The notes: a model not told the origin generated them from the sequence alone. A stretch of 64,000 nt of DNA from Streptomyces spororaveus (GCF_016755875.1 NZ_BNED01000003.1:124001-188000); one strand, 5' to 3'. Counted from the first letter of the stretch, positions 1 to 9,013 are shown. Numbers and translations: made by a program.

Positions 1-18
1 CGGGCCGGTGCTGCGGGG

Positions 19-750
19 TCAGGCCGCCGCGTCCCAGGCCGTCATCGGGCCGTCCAGCCAGGCCGGTGGCAGTTCGGCGGCGTCCCACTCCTCCTGCAGC
101 GCGGTCGCCGCCGTGGCGAGCCGTTCCAGCACGGCGATGCTGGTGGCGGAGTGCAGGAGGGAGTAGCGGCTGTGGATGGCGGTGGCGCTGCCGGGCCCGT
201 ACGCGACGTACAGCCGCTCCAGACGGGCCCGGTTCGCCGCGGCGAAGGCCGCCAGCCGGCCGGCGTACCCGGCCCGCTGCCAGGGGGTCATCGTGGCGAG
301 GACGGCGGCGAGTACCTCCTCGGTGACCTCGGGGTCGAGGTCGGAGGCCGCGGTGAAGGCGAGGTAGAGGGGGGTGACGGCCACCTTCGCCCGCTCCACC
401 TCCATCCGCCCGACCGGCGGCCGGACGTCCGGGCCGGCGGCCGGTCCGTCGGGGTCGACGCTCTGGCGCAGGGCCCGTTCGGCGATCCCTGCGAGCGCGT
501 CGGTGACGGCACGGGCACCGTCCAGCCAGCCCGACTCGTACGGCTCGCCCTTGTCCCCCGGTACGGAAGCCCCGAGCGCGCCGGCCTCCTGGCAGGCGCC
601 GGCCAGGGCGCCCGCCTCGACCAGGGCGATCAGGCCCTGCGCGTCGTCGGCGGAGAACCCCGCCCGGCCGAGCAGCTGGAGCAGCGTCCTCTTCGCGTTC
701 AGGACGCTGGCCGGGTCCAGCTCCTGCCGGTTCTCCTCGGCGGCGTGCAT
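19..750 (-). CDS. Conserved hypothetical protein, 243 aa
   Basis: I do not recognise this family. The 243-residue product is soluble-looking, rich in Ala and Leu, with no signal peptide or membrane segment. The reading frame is open further upstream, but the ATG at 750 is preceded by a strong GAGGAGG ribosome-binding site, and residues upstream of it are Arg/Ser-rich and look non-coding, so I start here. The C-terminal half (about residues 120-230) looks predominantly helical. The gene stands alone; its neighbour at 1018 runs the same way but is 267 bp downstream of this start on the coding strand's upstream side. Confidence 0.75.
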   Translation of the reverse strand: MHAAEENRQELDPASVLNAKRTLLQLLGRAGFSADDAQGLIALVEAGALAGACQEAGALGASVPGDKGEPYESGWLDGARAVTDALAGIAERALRQSVDPDGPAAGPDVRPPVGRMEVERAKVAVTPLYLAFTAASDLDPEVTEEVLAAVLATMTPWQRAGYAGRLAAFAAANRARLERLYVAYGPGSATAIHSRYSLLHSATSIAVLERLATAATALQEEWDAAELPPAWLDGPMTAWDAAA

Positions 751-1017
751 CGGATCCTCCTCGTCCCGTGGGCGGCGCGGTGTGCCTGTGCGGAGCGCAC
801 CGTTCGACGGTTCAACGCGGGAGGGGTCCGCTGTGATCCCTACGGATGCTCTGCTGCTCGGCGACTGCATCCGTTCAGCGCAACGCGCGCGGCGGGCGGA
901 ACGCGCGGAACGGACGGCGGTCATACCGGCAGACCCTAACGGTCCGCCCGGGTCCGTGATCTCCACAGGGTCTCGGGGGGGTGCGGTGGGGGTGTGCGGT
1001 GGGGGCGGGGGGCGGGC

Positions 1018-1440
1018 TCAGCGGCTGGTGGTGATCCACCGTACGAGGGTGGCGTGGGTCGTGTCGTCGAGTGACGCGAGGATGTTGATGGATTCCAGAT
1101 CGCCGGGCCGTGGGGGAACGCCGATGGTGGTCAGCGCCGCTTGCAGGTCCAGCCTGCGCCGGTCCACGGGGGTCAGGGACCGGGCGAGGCGCGGGTCGGA
1201 CGCGGGCGCGGGCGCGGGTGCGTGTGCCGTCGGACGCTCTTCGCCGAGGTGGTGCGGGTACCGGTCCGTGTCGCCCGGGCGGTGGTGCGGCAGGGCGCCG
1301 CGGGAGACGGGCGGTGCGGTGTCGGCGCCGGGGAAGCGGTAGGGGTCGAGGTCCAGCTGAGGGACCGTGACCTCGGACGGGTCGTACTGCCAGAACTCCA
1401 CGAAAGGACCTGCCTGCGTCGGATGGGCCGCTGCTTCCAC
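1018..1440 (-). CDS. Small hypothetical protein, about 127-140 aa
   Basis: The codon pattern on this strand is coding-like from about 1440 down to the TGA at 1018. Two GTG codons could start it: one at 1440 (140 aa) and one at 1401 (127 aa, beginning VEFWQYDPSE). Neither has a convincing ribosome-binding site, so the start is uncertain. The middle is a Pro/His/Ala-rich linker and the C-terminal 55 residues (from ARSLTPVDRRRLDLQAAL on) look like a compact helical domain. It lies 98 bp downstream of the lamin-tail gene and may share its transcript. I assign no function. Confidence 0.55.
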   Translation of the reverse strand: MEAAAHPTQAGPFVEFWQYDPSEVTVPQLDLDPYRFPGADTAPPVSRGALPHHRPGDTDRYPHHLGEERPTAHAPAPAPASDPRLARSLTPVDRRRLDLQAALTTIGVPPRPGDLESINILASLDDTTHATLVRWITTSR

Positions 1441-1538
1441 GGCGGGGGTGTCGCGTGCCGCGGCGGTCGGCCGCGGCACGCGGTTGCTGCTGGTGGCCGG
1501 CAGTTCACGGTCCCCGATGGTGTGGCTGCCGGGCCGGG

Positions 1539-2012
1539 TCAGCGGGAGCCGCGGCGGCCCCAGGTCTCGGTGTCGACGACGTTGCCGCGGTTGTCGCGGA
1601 GGGTGGCGGTGTCGCGCTCGTCCCAGATCTGGTGGCGGCGGTCCTGGTACACGTCGTGGCGGGTGTCGCGGCCCTGGCCGGTGTGGACCCTCACGCTGGA
1701 GCGGCCGTCCAGGCGGAAGTCGGAGAAGCGGTAGCGGTTGCCCTGCCGGTCGGTGAGGGTGAAGCCGCGCAGGTTGACGGCGTGGCGGCCGGTGTTCTCC
1801 ACCTCGACCCATTCACGGTTCAGCGCACGGTCGGAGCGGTCCCGGCCGCCGGTGCCGTACTGGACGTCGCTGATGACGACCGAGGAGTGCGAACCCCGGT
1901 GGCCGTGCCGGTCGTCGTCGTGGGCGGCGGCCGGCAGGGCGGCCGCCCCGATCAGCGCGCCGGCGGCCAGGACCGTGGTGACGGCGCGGCGGGTGGCGAG
2001 GGAAGCGGACAT
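1539..2012 (-). CDS. Secreted lamin-tail-domain protein
   Basis: The start is the ATG at 2012, preceded by GAAGGAG. The product has 157 residues. A Sec signal peptide is seen at residues 1-30 (a Thr/Arg-containing n-region, an Ala/Leu core and an AAA-type cleavage site before HDDDRHGHRG). From about residue 45 the pattern is VVISDVQYGTGG, then REWVEVENTG, then LRGFTLTD, and the end is GNVVDTETWG; this is the lamin tail / intermediate-filament-tail fold found in many secreted bacterial proteins. The domain is usually a protein- or surface-binding module, so extracellular binding is an inference. The length suits a single domain. Confidence 0.82.
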   Translation of the reverse strand: MSASLATRRAVTTVLAAGALIGAAALPAAAHDDDRHGHRGSHSSVVISDVQYGTGGRDRSDRALNREWVEVENTGRHAVNLRGFTLTDRQGNRYRFSDFRLDGRSSVRVHTGQGRDTRHDVYQDRRHQIWDERDTATLRDNRGNVVDTETWGRRGSR

Positions 2013-2194
2013 GCGGATGGCTCCTTCAGCAGTCGGCCGGTCCGGCCGCGTTCGCGATCCGGGCGGGCCCCGTACGTTTCCCGGCGTCCTGCCGGGGAGC
2101 GACACTCTGGCCCGCGGCCGCCATCAACCGCCACAACTCACGACGCGCGTTGCGCAATGCGGACATGTCCGTAACTCTCCCTTGTAAGAGGCAA

Positions 2195-2215
2195 GCGTCA
2201 AGGCTCTGTTGACGC
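2195..2215. promoter_or_regulatory. Perfect 7-bp inverted repeat, candidate operator
   Basis: GCGTCAA and TTGACGC are arranged as a perfect inverted repeat around a 7-bp spacer, in the 417-bp divergent region between the lamin-tail gene (start 2012) and the hypothetical gene at 2430. TTGACG in the right arm could also serve as a sigma-70-type -35 box. No protein is assigned to it. The rest of the interval shows no other clear signal. Confidence 0.35.
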
Positions 2216-2429
2216 GGAGGGCGCGGGAGGCGGGGACGGCCCCGTCAGCGCCGGAACAAGGGGATTTCGGCCAGATAAGAAGTTCATTCACGCCATGCCC
2301 CAGGCCGGCGCCGAATGGGTTCAGAGCTCTGTAACAGGCGCTCGCGCCGTTTCCTCGAACCCCCTGTGCACCACCGCTCGGACGTGCGGGCGGTGACGGC
2401 CGCCGCCCGGTCCGGGGTATGCGCAGCCT

Positions 2430-3062
2430 GTGGCGGGGTACGGGTGGGGCGTGGGATGCGAACGGCTGGTGTTCGACGGCTGGATCGCCGCCGTCGGCAC
2501 GGGATCCGGCACGCGCGTGGTCGTGGGCCACTGGCCGCGGTCGCCCTTCGGGCCGTTCAGTGACGTGATGCTGGAGCGTGCCGACGGGTGGCGCACGCTG
2601 CTCGCGCCCACCCCCCGGACGGCGGAGTACATCGCCGGTGTCTACCACTTCGACGAGGTCCGGACGGGCCCGGTGGGCGTGCGGATCCGCGGCAGCGCGT
2701 GGGAGGTCGCGGCGGGACCCCTGGAGCTGTGCTTCCGGGTCGGGCGTCAGGGACCTCTCGGCCTGGCGCTGCGGGCCGTCCCCCGGTCGCTCGCCCGACG
2801 GCCGCTGTGGGCGGCCGTGACGGACGTTCCCGCACGCCTGATGGCCGGTGTGCGGACCCGGGGCAGCTCGCGGCCCGGCTGCCGCCAGTGGTACGCGGCG
2901 GGCGGCCTGTGGCCGATCGTGGCCGCCCGGGCCTCCTTCGGCGGGACCGGTCTCGGCGCGCTGGCTCCGGTCGTCCCGCCCGTGCGCTTCGGTTTCGCGT
3001 CGGCCCCCGCGTCACCGGCGCTGGTGCGGGTGCTCTCCACCGTCGAACGCGTCGTCGCCTGA
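2430..3062 (+). CDS. Conserved hypothetical protein, 210 aa
   Basis: The frame is well defined and coding-like throughout. It opens at a GTG (residues MAGYGWGVGCERLVFDGW). Aromatic and Gly-rich strands such as GTRVVVGHWPRSPFGPFSDVM and the motif VYHFDEVRTGPVGVRIRG suggest a beta-rich fold. It has no signal peptide or transmembrane segment. A nearby ATG at 2419 is out of frame. The pattern resembles uncharacterised proteins seen in Streptomyces, but I cannot name a family or a function. Confidence 0.7.
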   Translation: MAGYGWGVGCERLVFDGWIAAVGTGSGTRVVVGHWPRSPFGPFSDVMLERADGWRTLLAPTPRTAEYIAGVYHFDEVRTGPVGVRIRGSAWEVAAGPLELCFRVGRQGPLGLALRAVPRSLARRPLWAAVTDVPARLMAGVRTRGSSRPGCRQWYAAGGLWPIVAARASFGGTGLGALAPVVPPVRFGFASAPASPALVRVLSTVERVVA

Positions 3063-3391
3063 GCCCGCGGCGCACGCCGGCCGCTCGCGCCCGCACCCCG
3101 CGCGGACGTGCCAGGTTCGGCGGGGAAGGGCCGGGGGTCCGGAGGTCCGCGCCCCCGGGGTCGTGTCGCGGATCCCCGGCCGGGCGTCCCCGTCACCCGT
3201 ACCGCTCCCGCACGCCTGGCGCCGGGCCGCATCCGCCGGCCCCGGCCCCGGCACGGCTCCCCTGGTCCCCCGGTCCCGGGGGGTGTCCCCACCCGGGACG
3301 GACCGGGTGGCATGATCGCCGGGGACGGGCACCCCCGGAGAGGCTGGGAGCGGAAACCGCTGGAATCCCGATGCTTCACAGGAGTTGGCCC

Positions 3392-4576
3392 GTGCACACC
3401 CGGACATGGCACACGCTTCGTTCTTCCTGTCGGCGGCCGGGCGGCCGGCGCAGAACCGCCACGGCCGCGGCGACGGCGGTGGCCGTCTGCGCGATGACGC
3501 TGGGTGCCCTGGCACCGCCCGCGGCATCCTCCGCCCGGCCGGACGCGGTCCAGCGGCACCTCGACGCGCTGGTGCGTTCCGACGGCCTGCCCGCCGCGCT
3601 GGCGAGCGTCCGGGACGGCAAGGGCCGCACCCGTACCTACACCGCGGGGGTGGGCGACCTGGCCACGGGGGCGAAGGTGCCGCAGGACGGGCAGGTGCGG
3701 GTGGGCAGCACCACCAAGACCTTCACCGCGGTGGTCGTCCTGCAGCTGGTGGCCGAGGGGAAGGTCGGCCTCGACACCGATGTCGACACCTATCTGCCGG
3801 GTCTCGTCCGCGGGGAGGGGATCGACGGGCGCGGCATCACCGTCCGTGAGCTGCTCCAGCACACCAGCGGGATTCCCGACTACGAGGAGGAGGTCGGCGA
3901 CGCCCTCCTGGAACGCCGGTACCTGGAACCCCGCGACCTCCTGGACATCGCCCTGCGCAAGAAGGCCGGCTTCGCCCCCGGGAAGGGCTGGGCCTACAGC
4001 AACACGAACTACGTACTGGCCGGCCTGATCGTCCAGAAGGTCACCGGCCGGCCGCTCGCCGAGGAGATCGACAGGCGTGTGGTCCGGGCCGCCGGACTGC
4101 GCCACACCTACTTCCCGGCCGCCGGTGACACGACGCTCCGGGAACGCCATCCCCGGGGCTACCACAGGGAATCGGCCGGTGCGCCGTGGCACGACGTCAC
4201 GGGCATCGACCCGTCCGCGAGCTGGGCGGCGGGGCAGATGATCTCCACCGGCTCCGACCTCAACCGGTTCTTCACCGCGCTCCTGGCCGGTGACCTGCTG
4301 GAGGACGCGCAGCTCGCGGAGATGCGCGCCACCGTCCCCCTCGGGGACACCGGCGCCGGATACGGACTGGGGATCATGAGCAGGCCTCTGTCGTGCGGCG
4401 GCCTCTACTGGGGCCACGGCGGCGACATCCCGGGGTACGAGACCCGCGGCGGGGTCACCGACGACGGCCGCGCGGCGGCGAGCGTCACGGTGACCGCCGT
4501 CCCCGCCGACGTGGCGGCCACGAGGCGCGTGGAGAGCGCGGTGGACACGGCCCTGTGCGCCGCGAAGCGGGCGTAG
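3392..4576 (+). CDS. Secreted serine hydrolase, class C beta-lactamase / DD-peptidase fold (S12)
   Basis: Residues 104-342 carry the three signatures of the family: S106-T-T-K109 (SxxK nucleophile and base), Y202-S-N204 (YxN) and H342-G-G (the KTG-equivalent box). These fit D-alanyl-D-alanine carboxypeptidases and class C esterases or beta-lactamases that act outside the membrane. An Arg-rich then hydrophobic N-terminus (about residues 16-47) is a signal peptide. I chose the GTG at 3392 because AGGAG lies 7 bp upstream; an ATG at 3371 is in frame but has no site. The product has 394 residues, usual for the family. The exact substrate (peptidoglycan stem peptide, beta-lactam or ester) cannot be read from sequence. 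Confidence 0.88.
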   Translation: MHTRTWHTLRSSCRRPGGRRRTATAAATAVAVCAMTLGALAPPAASSARPDAVQRHLDALVRSDGLPAALASVRDGKGRTRTYTAGVGDLATGAKVPQDGQVRVGSTTKTFTAVVVLQLVAEGKVGLDTDVDTYLPGLVRGEGIDGRGITVRELLQHTSGIPDYEEEVGDALLERRYLEPRDLLDIALRKKAGFAPGKGWAYSNTNYVLAGLIVQKVTGRPLAEEIDRRVVRAAGLRHTYFPAAGDTTLRERHPRGYHRESAGAPWHDVTGIDPSASWAAGQMISTGSDLNRFFTALLAGDLLEDAQLAEMRATVPLGDTGAGYGLGIMSRPLSCGGLYWGHGGDIPGYETRGGVTDDGRAAASVTVTAVPADVAATRRVESAVDTALCAAKRA

Positions 4577-4640
4577 CACGGCAGGCCGGGACGGGTGGGC
4601 GGCGGCCGCGGCTGCCGTGCGAACGGGGTTGCGGAGCGCA

Positions 4641-4682
4641 CCGGTTCACTGCTGCCGGTTCACTGCTGCCGGCTCACTGCTG
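4641..4682. repeat. 14-bp unit repeated three times over a stop codon
   Basis: CCGGTTCACTGCTG occurs at 4641-4654 and 4655-4668, and once more with one change at 4669-4682. The innermost copy contains the last codons (Gln-Gln) and stop of the CAP-protein gene on the minus strand, so the array looks like a local duplication of that gene's 3' end. Slippage here could extend or trim the C-terminus only slightly, as each copy ends with a stop. Confidence 0.7.
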
Positions 4683-5285
4683 GCAGCGGCCGAAGGTCAC
4701 GACGTAGGTTCCGGCCTGGCTCGCGCCGGCTCCGGCCGGGTCGGCCGAACCCGGCTGGGCCCAGGCGCCGATCTCTCGCATCGACGGGTCGAGGATGATC
4801 TGGCGGTGGCCCCATGTGCTGACGTTCATCCACCAGTTGACCGCGGCGTTCGGGGTCCCGGAGCCGCCCCAGCCGGTGTAGGTGATCTCGGCGACGGCCC
4901 ATGACCTGGGGTTGGGGCAGTAGCCCGCGGCTTTGATCCGGGTCTGCGGTGTCGAACCGGTCTGCGGGTTGCGGTGCGAATCCCTGCCCGGTCCCCACCA
5001 CTTCTGCTGCACGGCGGCGGCGGAGTGCTGCTGCGCCGCGGTGGTCAGTGCCTGGTTCGTGGTGAGGGCGGGCAGCCCTCTCTGCGTGCGCTGGTTGTTG
5101 ATGAGGCATATCAGTGCGTTCCGTGCGGCGCTGTCGTTGCTGCTGACCGGGGCCCGGGCAGCGGCCGCGGCGTCGCACGTGGCGGCTGCCGCCGGCAGGG
5201 CCGACACCGGTATCAGTGCGGCCGACAGGACTCCGGCCGCAGCCAGGCTCCGTGCGGTGGTGAGGAACGAGGCGTGTCTGCTCAA
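4674..5285 (-). CDS. Secreted CAP/SCP-domain protein
   Basis: The frame gives about 203 residues from a TTG at 5285, which has GGGAGGT eight bases upstream; a GTG or ATG further out is open but lacks a better site. Residues 1-38 form a signal peptide (Leu/Ala core, ending ALPAAAATC). The CAP fold follows: LICLINNQRTQRGLPALTTN is the first helix, HSAAAVQQKWWGPGRDSH carries the usual region after it, and AVNWWMNVSTWGHRQIILDP matches the W..S..H...I...... motif with the family His. Secreted bacterial CAP proteins are often linked to development or the cell surface; the activity is unknown. Two Cys pairs are plausible. Confidence 0.87.
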   Translation of the reverse strand: MSRHASFLTTARSLAAAGVLSAALIPVSALPAAAATCDAAAAARAPVSSNDSAARNALICLINNQRTQRGLPALTTNQALTTAAQQHSAAAVQQKWWGPGRDSHRNPQTGSTPQTRIKAAGYCPNPRSWAVAEITYTGWGGSGTPNAAVNWWMNVSTWGHRQIILDPSMREIGAWAQPGSADPAGAGASQAGTYVVTFGRCQQ

Positions 5286-5529
5286 GGAGGTCCACCTCCC
5301 GCGAACACGAACAGGGGTTGCCGGCGGTGAAGGTGCCACGTCGCGTACGTGGCGGCACGTGGCACGGCCCGCCGCTACGGCTTCTCCTCTCAGGCTGCCA
5401 GCCCTCGCGCCGGCCCGCCATCCAGGCCCCGGCCCGCACCCCGCACCCGCGCGGCGTCTGGCGTACGGGGCGCGGGGAGGGGGTGTGGGGAGGGGGTGCG
5501 GGGAGAGGGGGGCGGCCCGGACGGCGCGG

Positions 5530-6081
5530 TCAGCCCTGCTTGATCGCGGAGATGTCGAACTCCAGGACGACCTTGTCGCCGACCAGCACGCCGCCGCCTT
5601 CCAGGGCCGCGTTCCAGGTCACGCCGAAGTCTTTGCGGGAGATGGTCACCGCGCCTTCCAGGCCGACCCGCAGGTTGCCGAACGGGTCGACGGCGTTGCC
5701 GGTGTACTCGAGGTCGACGGTGACCGGGCGGGTGGTGTCCTTGATGGTCAGGTCGCCGGTGACGCGGTACTCGGTGTCGGAGCGGGGTTCGACCGAGGTG
5801 CTGCGGAAGGTGAGGTCGGGGAAGTTGGGGGCGTCGAGGAAGTCGTTGGTGCGCAGGTGCTGGTCGCGCTGTTCGACGCCGGTGTCGATGCTCTCGGCCT
5901 TGATCACCACCTGGGCGGTGGACCGGGCCGGGTCGGCGCCGTCGAGGTGGGCGGTGCCTTCGAACTGGTGGAACGCGCCGCGGACCTTGGTCACCATGGC
6001 GTGGCGGGCGACGAACCCGATCCGGGTATGGGCGGGGTCGAGGACGTAGTCCCCGGTGAGGTCGGAGATTTCGACGGTCAT
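5530..6081 (-). CDS. YceI-family protein
   Basis: The 183-residue product begins MTVEISDLTGDYVLDPAHTR and carries the YceI pattern: an Asp-Pro-Ala-His-Thr strand, then VIKAESIDTGVEQRDQHLR, FLDAPNFPDLTFRST and a C-terminal VVLEFDISA. YceI proteins form a lipocalin-like barrel that binds polyisoprenoids or similar amphiphiles. There is no signal peptide, so this copy is cytoplasmic, as is common in actinobacteria. The length is typical. GGAGG is about 12 bp upstream of the ATG. It lies back to back with the chaplin gene, separated by a 386-bp region in which I see no gene. Confidence 0.9.
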   Translation of the reverse strand: MTVEISDLTGDYVLDPAHTRIGFVARHAMVTKVRGAFHQFEGTAHLDGADPARSTAQVVIKAESIDTGVEQRDQHLRTNDFLDAPNFPDLTFRSTSVEPRSDTEYRVTGDLTIKDTTRPVTVDLEYTGNAVDPFGNLRVGLEGAVTISRKDFGVTWNAALEGGGVLVGDKVVLEFDISAIKQG

Positions 6082-6467
6082 GGTGGGGTAGCGCCTCCGA
6101 ACGGCCGGGATCCCGGCGGCGGTACGCCCGGATCGTTGCGGACCCACGCTAGGGGGCGACCGGCTCCCGTCCCGGCGGGACGCACGGGCGGCGGCAAAGT
6201 GCACCCTGACGGCGATCGCGGGCGGCGGCGAAGGCTTCGGGCGCCGACCGGTGTCCCCGCATCGGGTCGGCTCCCGCCGTTGCGTGCCTGCCGGTGTGCG
6301 TGCGATGCACCCGACCGGGCGAAGAGTCGTGTCCTGGGGCCGGGGGCGTGCGTTGCACGGGAGTCGGCATGGTCCCCGGGTCGAAGCGTGCACCTGGGCC
6401 CGGGGACGGTGCCCGTGTTCCGCCCCCGCGGAACCCCACCCCCATCGCATGTTTCGAGGAGCGCATC

Positions 6468-6707
6468 ATGTCCGCAGTGCAGAAGAGCTTCGCCATCGCC
6501 GCCACCGCGGCCACCGTCGTCATGGGCGCCGCGGGCCTGGCCTCCGCCGACGCCGGCGCCCACGGTGCCGCTGTGGGTTCCCCCGGCGTCCTGTCCGGCA
6601 ACCTGGCCCAGGTCCCCGTCCACATCCCGGTCAACGTGTGCGGGAACAGCGTCAACGTCATCGGCCTGCTCAACCCGGCCTTCGGCAACACCTGCGTCAA
6701 CGCCTGA
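6468..6707 (+). CDS. Short chaplin (hydrophobic aerial-surface protein)
   Basis: The 79-residue product has a signal peptide (residues 1-27, ending GLASADA) and one chaplin domain: GSPGVLSGNLAQVPVHIPVN, then C58-GNSVNVIGLLNPAFGNT-C76. The cysteine pair and the Val/Asn-rich hydrophobic strands are diagnostic. Short chaplins are secreted, assemble into amyloid fibres at the air-water interface and coat aerial hyphae and spores. GAGGAG lies a few bases upstream of the ATG. It has no sorting signal, so it belongs to the short class. A 6-bp GC hairpin follows the stop. Confidence 0.95.
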   Translation: MSAVQKSFAIAATAATVVMGAAGLASADAGAHGAAVGSPGVLSGNLAQVPVHIPVNVCGNSVNVIGLLNPAFGNTCVNA

Positions 6708-6724
6708 CGCACCGCACACCGGCC

Positions 6725-6742
6725 GGCCCCGTACAAGGGGCC
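6725..6742 (+). terminator. Possible hairpin terminator of the chaplin gene
   Basis: GGCCCC and GGGGCC pair around GTACAA, 17 bp after the chaplin stop. There is no T-run, as usual in Streptomyces. The stem is short, so this is tentative. Confidence 0.4.
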
Positions 6743-6833
6743 CGGCCCGCGGTACCCGTGAGCGCGGCGGCCGGACTCCGCCCCGACCGCCCCACTCCCC
6801 CACTCCCGCCGCTCGCGCCATGGCGGGCGGCGT

Positions 6834-7616
6834 TCAGGCGAGCCCGGCGGTGAGGGCGGCCGTCACCGCGGCGGCGGCCAGGACCGCGGCCGCGACGTGC
6901 GTGGGGCGGCGCGGTCTGCGGGCGAGTTTCTCGGTCGTGACGATCCCGGTGAGCAGCACGGTCCAGCCGAGCATCCCGATCCCCCCGGCGGCCCCTCCCG
7001 CCACGGCCATCACGAGCATCAGCGCCCAGCACGAACGCAAGCAGGCTCCGCCGTGGCGCAGTCCGTAGCGGGTGGCTCCGGCCACCGCGGGCCAGCCGCT
7101 CAGGGGCAGTGGGGAGGAGCGGTGGCAGTCCCGCAGGGCACGGCGTTTGTGGACGGTCAGCTGCCATACGGCCGCCAGCGCCAGCGCCGAGGCGAGTACG
7201 GCCTTCCCGGGCAGCGGCGACCACAGCGGTGCCAGGTGCAGCAGCAGGGCGCCGTATCCGATCCAGACGGCCAGGTAGGCGGCGGCGAACGTCGCCATCG
7301 CGCGCTGCCGTCGGCGGCGCAGGCTGTTGGTGCCCACGTGGTCGAGTTCGGGGACCGCCGAGGGCAGCATCATCGCGACGCTCATCAGCGTCCACATCGC
7401 CAGGTCCATGGGGGCGGCCGCCTTCGGGCCGGCCGCTGCGTGGGTGTGGGGAGCCCCGTGCGCGCCGTGGGTCCCGGCGGCCGCGGTCAGCACGGCCAGG
7501 GTGATCCAGGCGGCGAGGGCCGCCAGCTCGAAGCCGAGGCAGACCCGCGGCCGCAGCAGCCGGCGCACGCGCATCGTCCGCAAGGAGCGCACCCGCCGGG
7601 CGTTCACCTGTGTCAT
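6834..7616 (-). CDS. DUF2182 integral membrane protein
   Basis: This 260-residue protein has about six hydrophobic segments (near residues 29-48, 71-85, 107-125, 130-148, 196-220 and 240-258) and motifs typical of DUF2182, annotated as predicted metal-binding membrane proteins: MDLAMWTLMSVAMMLPSAVP, the DCHRSSPLPLSGW loop, and YGLRHGGACLRSCWALMLVM. A His-rich stretch (GTHGAHGAPHTHAAAG) follows the first segment. The start ATG overlaps the tyrosinase stop by one base (TGATG), so it is translationally coupled to that copper enzyme. A role in copper handling for tyrosinase is an inference from this coupling. Confidence 0.85.
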   Translation of the reverse strand: MTQVNARRVRSLRTMRVRRLLRPRVCLGFELAALAAWITLAVLTAAAGTHGAHGAPHTHAAAGPKAAAPMDLAMWTLMSVAMMLPSAVPELDHVGTNSLRRRRQRAMATFAAAYLAVWIGYGALLLHLAPLWSPLPGKAVLASALALAAVWQLTVHKRRALRDCHRSSPLPLSGWPAVAGATRYGLRHGGACLRSCWALMLVMAVAGGAAGGIGMLGWTVLLTGIVTTEKLARRPRRPTHVAAAVLAAAAVTAALTAGLA

Positions 7617-9013
7617 CAGGTGTAGCCGAGGCTGACGCGTCCGATCTGGACCGGGGGGTCGTCCTGGTCGACCGGCTCCGTGAAGCCGAGCGGAAGGAAG
7701 GTCACGCGCACCTCGCGGTCGTCCCAGGCGTTCTCCGCTTCGAGTCTGCGCACCAGCGGGGTGATCTCCACGGTCACCCGCAGGCCGTGCGGGTGTTCGT
7801 CGCCTCGTGGATCCTGTGCCAGCTCGATGCCGAAGAACGGCAGGTTGCCGACCCGGTGGCTCTCCGCCAGTTCGTCCGGGGCTCCGTCGGGCAGGTTGAC
7901 GTAGATGCCGTAGACGGTGTCGGGGCTCTCGTCGCCCTCGATGTCCTCGACGCTGAGATAGACCCGTCCCCGGGCTTCGGCGGCCATGGCGCCGAGGCCC
8001 GTGCCGAGCGAACGCACCGTGCGTTCGTCGATGGGTACGGCGACACTCGCGGCGCGGCCGACGAGGCGTACGGGATGCCGGGACGCGCCGATCAGTTCCC
8101 TCCGCTCGGGCCGGGCCGGCCCGGAGGCGCCGGGATTGCCCGCCGCCATCTCGGGCACCGGGGGCGGGGCCGGGGTCGGGGTGGTGATCGCCGGGTGCGG
8201 TTCGTAGGTGTACCCGAGCTGGTTCTCGATGTCCTCGACGCCGGCCGGGGTCAGGGTCCGCTCGGTCCCGTCGGCGTCGAAGAACCGGTATTCCTGGTCC
8301 GTCCAGCGCGGGTCGGCGGTCGGGTCGCTGTGCCCGGGGCGGCTCGCCCATACGGACCAGAGGCGGTCGATGTTGGCGTGGTGAAGCCAGAAGACGGGGT
8401 CCTGTGCGGCGGTGCGGGGATTCTTCATCAGGCCGCCGAGGTGGTTGTGCACGGCGCCGTGCGGGGTGAGTTCGATCTGTCCGTGTCTGTTCCAGATGGC
8501 GTCACCGTCCGGGGTGATGCCGCCGCCGAATTCCGCCTCTCCGACGAACTTGGGGCGTGCCAGCGCCGATGCCGGGGAGGTGATCTGGAAGGGCAGGGCC
8601 TGGCCCAGGTTGACGTTGTTGCCCCGCTGGGCGAAGAGGGGGTTGGTGCCGCCTTGCGGGTCTCGGAAGGCGGCGGGGATCCGGGCTTGTGTGCCGCCGG
8701 TGTCGTAGGACCAGAAGGGCAGGGCCCAGTCGTCCGGGCCGCCCAGGTCCACGACGGTCGCGCGCACGATCCGCTCGAAGAAGTAGAGGTACATGCGGTG
8801 CCACGGGAGGAAGAACCAGGACCCGTGCTGGCAGCCGTTCCACAGCGGCTTCGGCGGTGTCACCGTCGTCTTGTGCATGGCTGCCTGGTAGAACCAGCTC
8901 GTGGGGTCCTGCGGGTCGCGGCTCTTCATCTCGGCGACGGCCGCGGCATAGTGTGCGAGCGTCAGGTCGCCGTCCGGAAGTGTCCACACGTTCCTGCGCA
9001 CGTGCACCGTCAT
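7616..9013 (-). CDS. Tyrosinase / polyphenol-oxidase-like type-3 copper protein
   Basis: The 465-residue product carries both copper sites. CuA ligands are H47 (QAAMH), H63 (CQHGSWFFLPWH) and H72; CuB ligands are H185 and H189 (TPHGAVHNH) and the His pair 211/212 in DPVFWLHHANIDRLW. This predicts oxidation of mono- or diphenols. After residue 300 comes a Pro-rich linker and a C-terminal domain (about 320-465) ending RVTFLPLGFTEP, resembling the C-terminal domain of plant-type polyphenol oxidases. It is longer than classic Streptomyces MelC2 (about 270 aa), and no MelC1 caddie protein is present. It lacks a Sec signal, so it is either cytoplasmic or exported differently. Confidence 0.88.
   Translation of the reverse strand: MTVHVRRNVWTLPDGDLTLAHYAAAVAEMKSRDPQDPTSWFYQAAMHKTTVTPPKPLWNGCQHGSWFFLPWHRMYLYFFERIVRATVVDLGGPDDWALPFWSYDTGGTQARIPAAFRDPQGGTNPLFAQRGNNVNLGQALPFQITSPASALARPKFVGEAEFGGGITPDGDAIWNRHGQIELTPHGAVHNHLGGLMKNPRTAAQDPVFWLHHANIDRLWSVWASRPGHSDPTADPRWTDQEYRFFDADGTERTLTPAGVEDIENQLGYTYEPHPAITTPTPAPPPVPEMAAGNPGASGPARPERRELIGASRHPVRLVGRAASVAVPIDERTVRSLGTGLGAMAAEARGRVYLSVEDIEGDESPDTVYGIYVNLPDGAPDELAESHRVGNLPFFGIELAQDPRGDEHPHGLRVTVEITPLVRRLEAENAWDDREVRVTFLPLGFTEPVDQDDPPVQIGRVSLGYT

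Noticed and set aside
2124..2648. Minus-strand frame of 174 codons over the 2430 gene
   Set aside because: It overlaps the better-supported plus-strand gene and has a Pro/Arg-rich composition with no ribosome-binding site.
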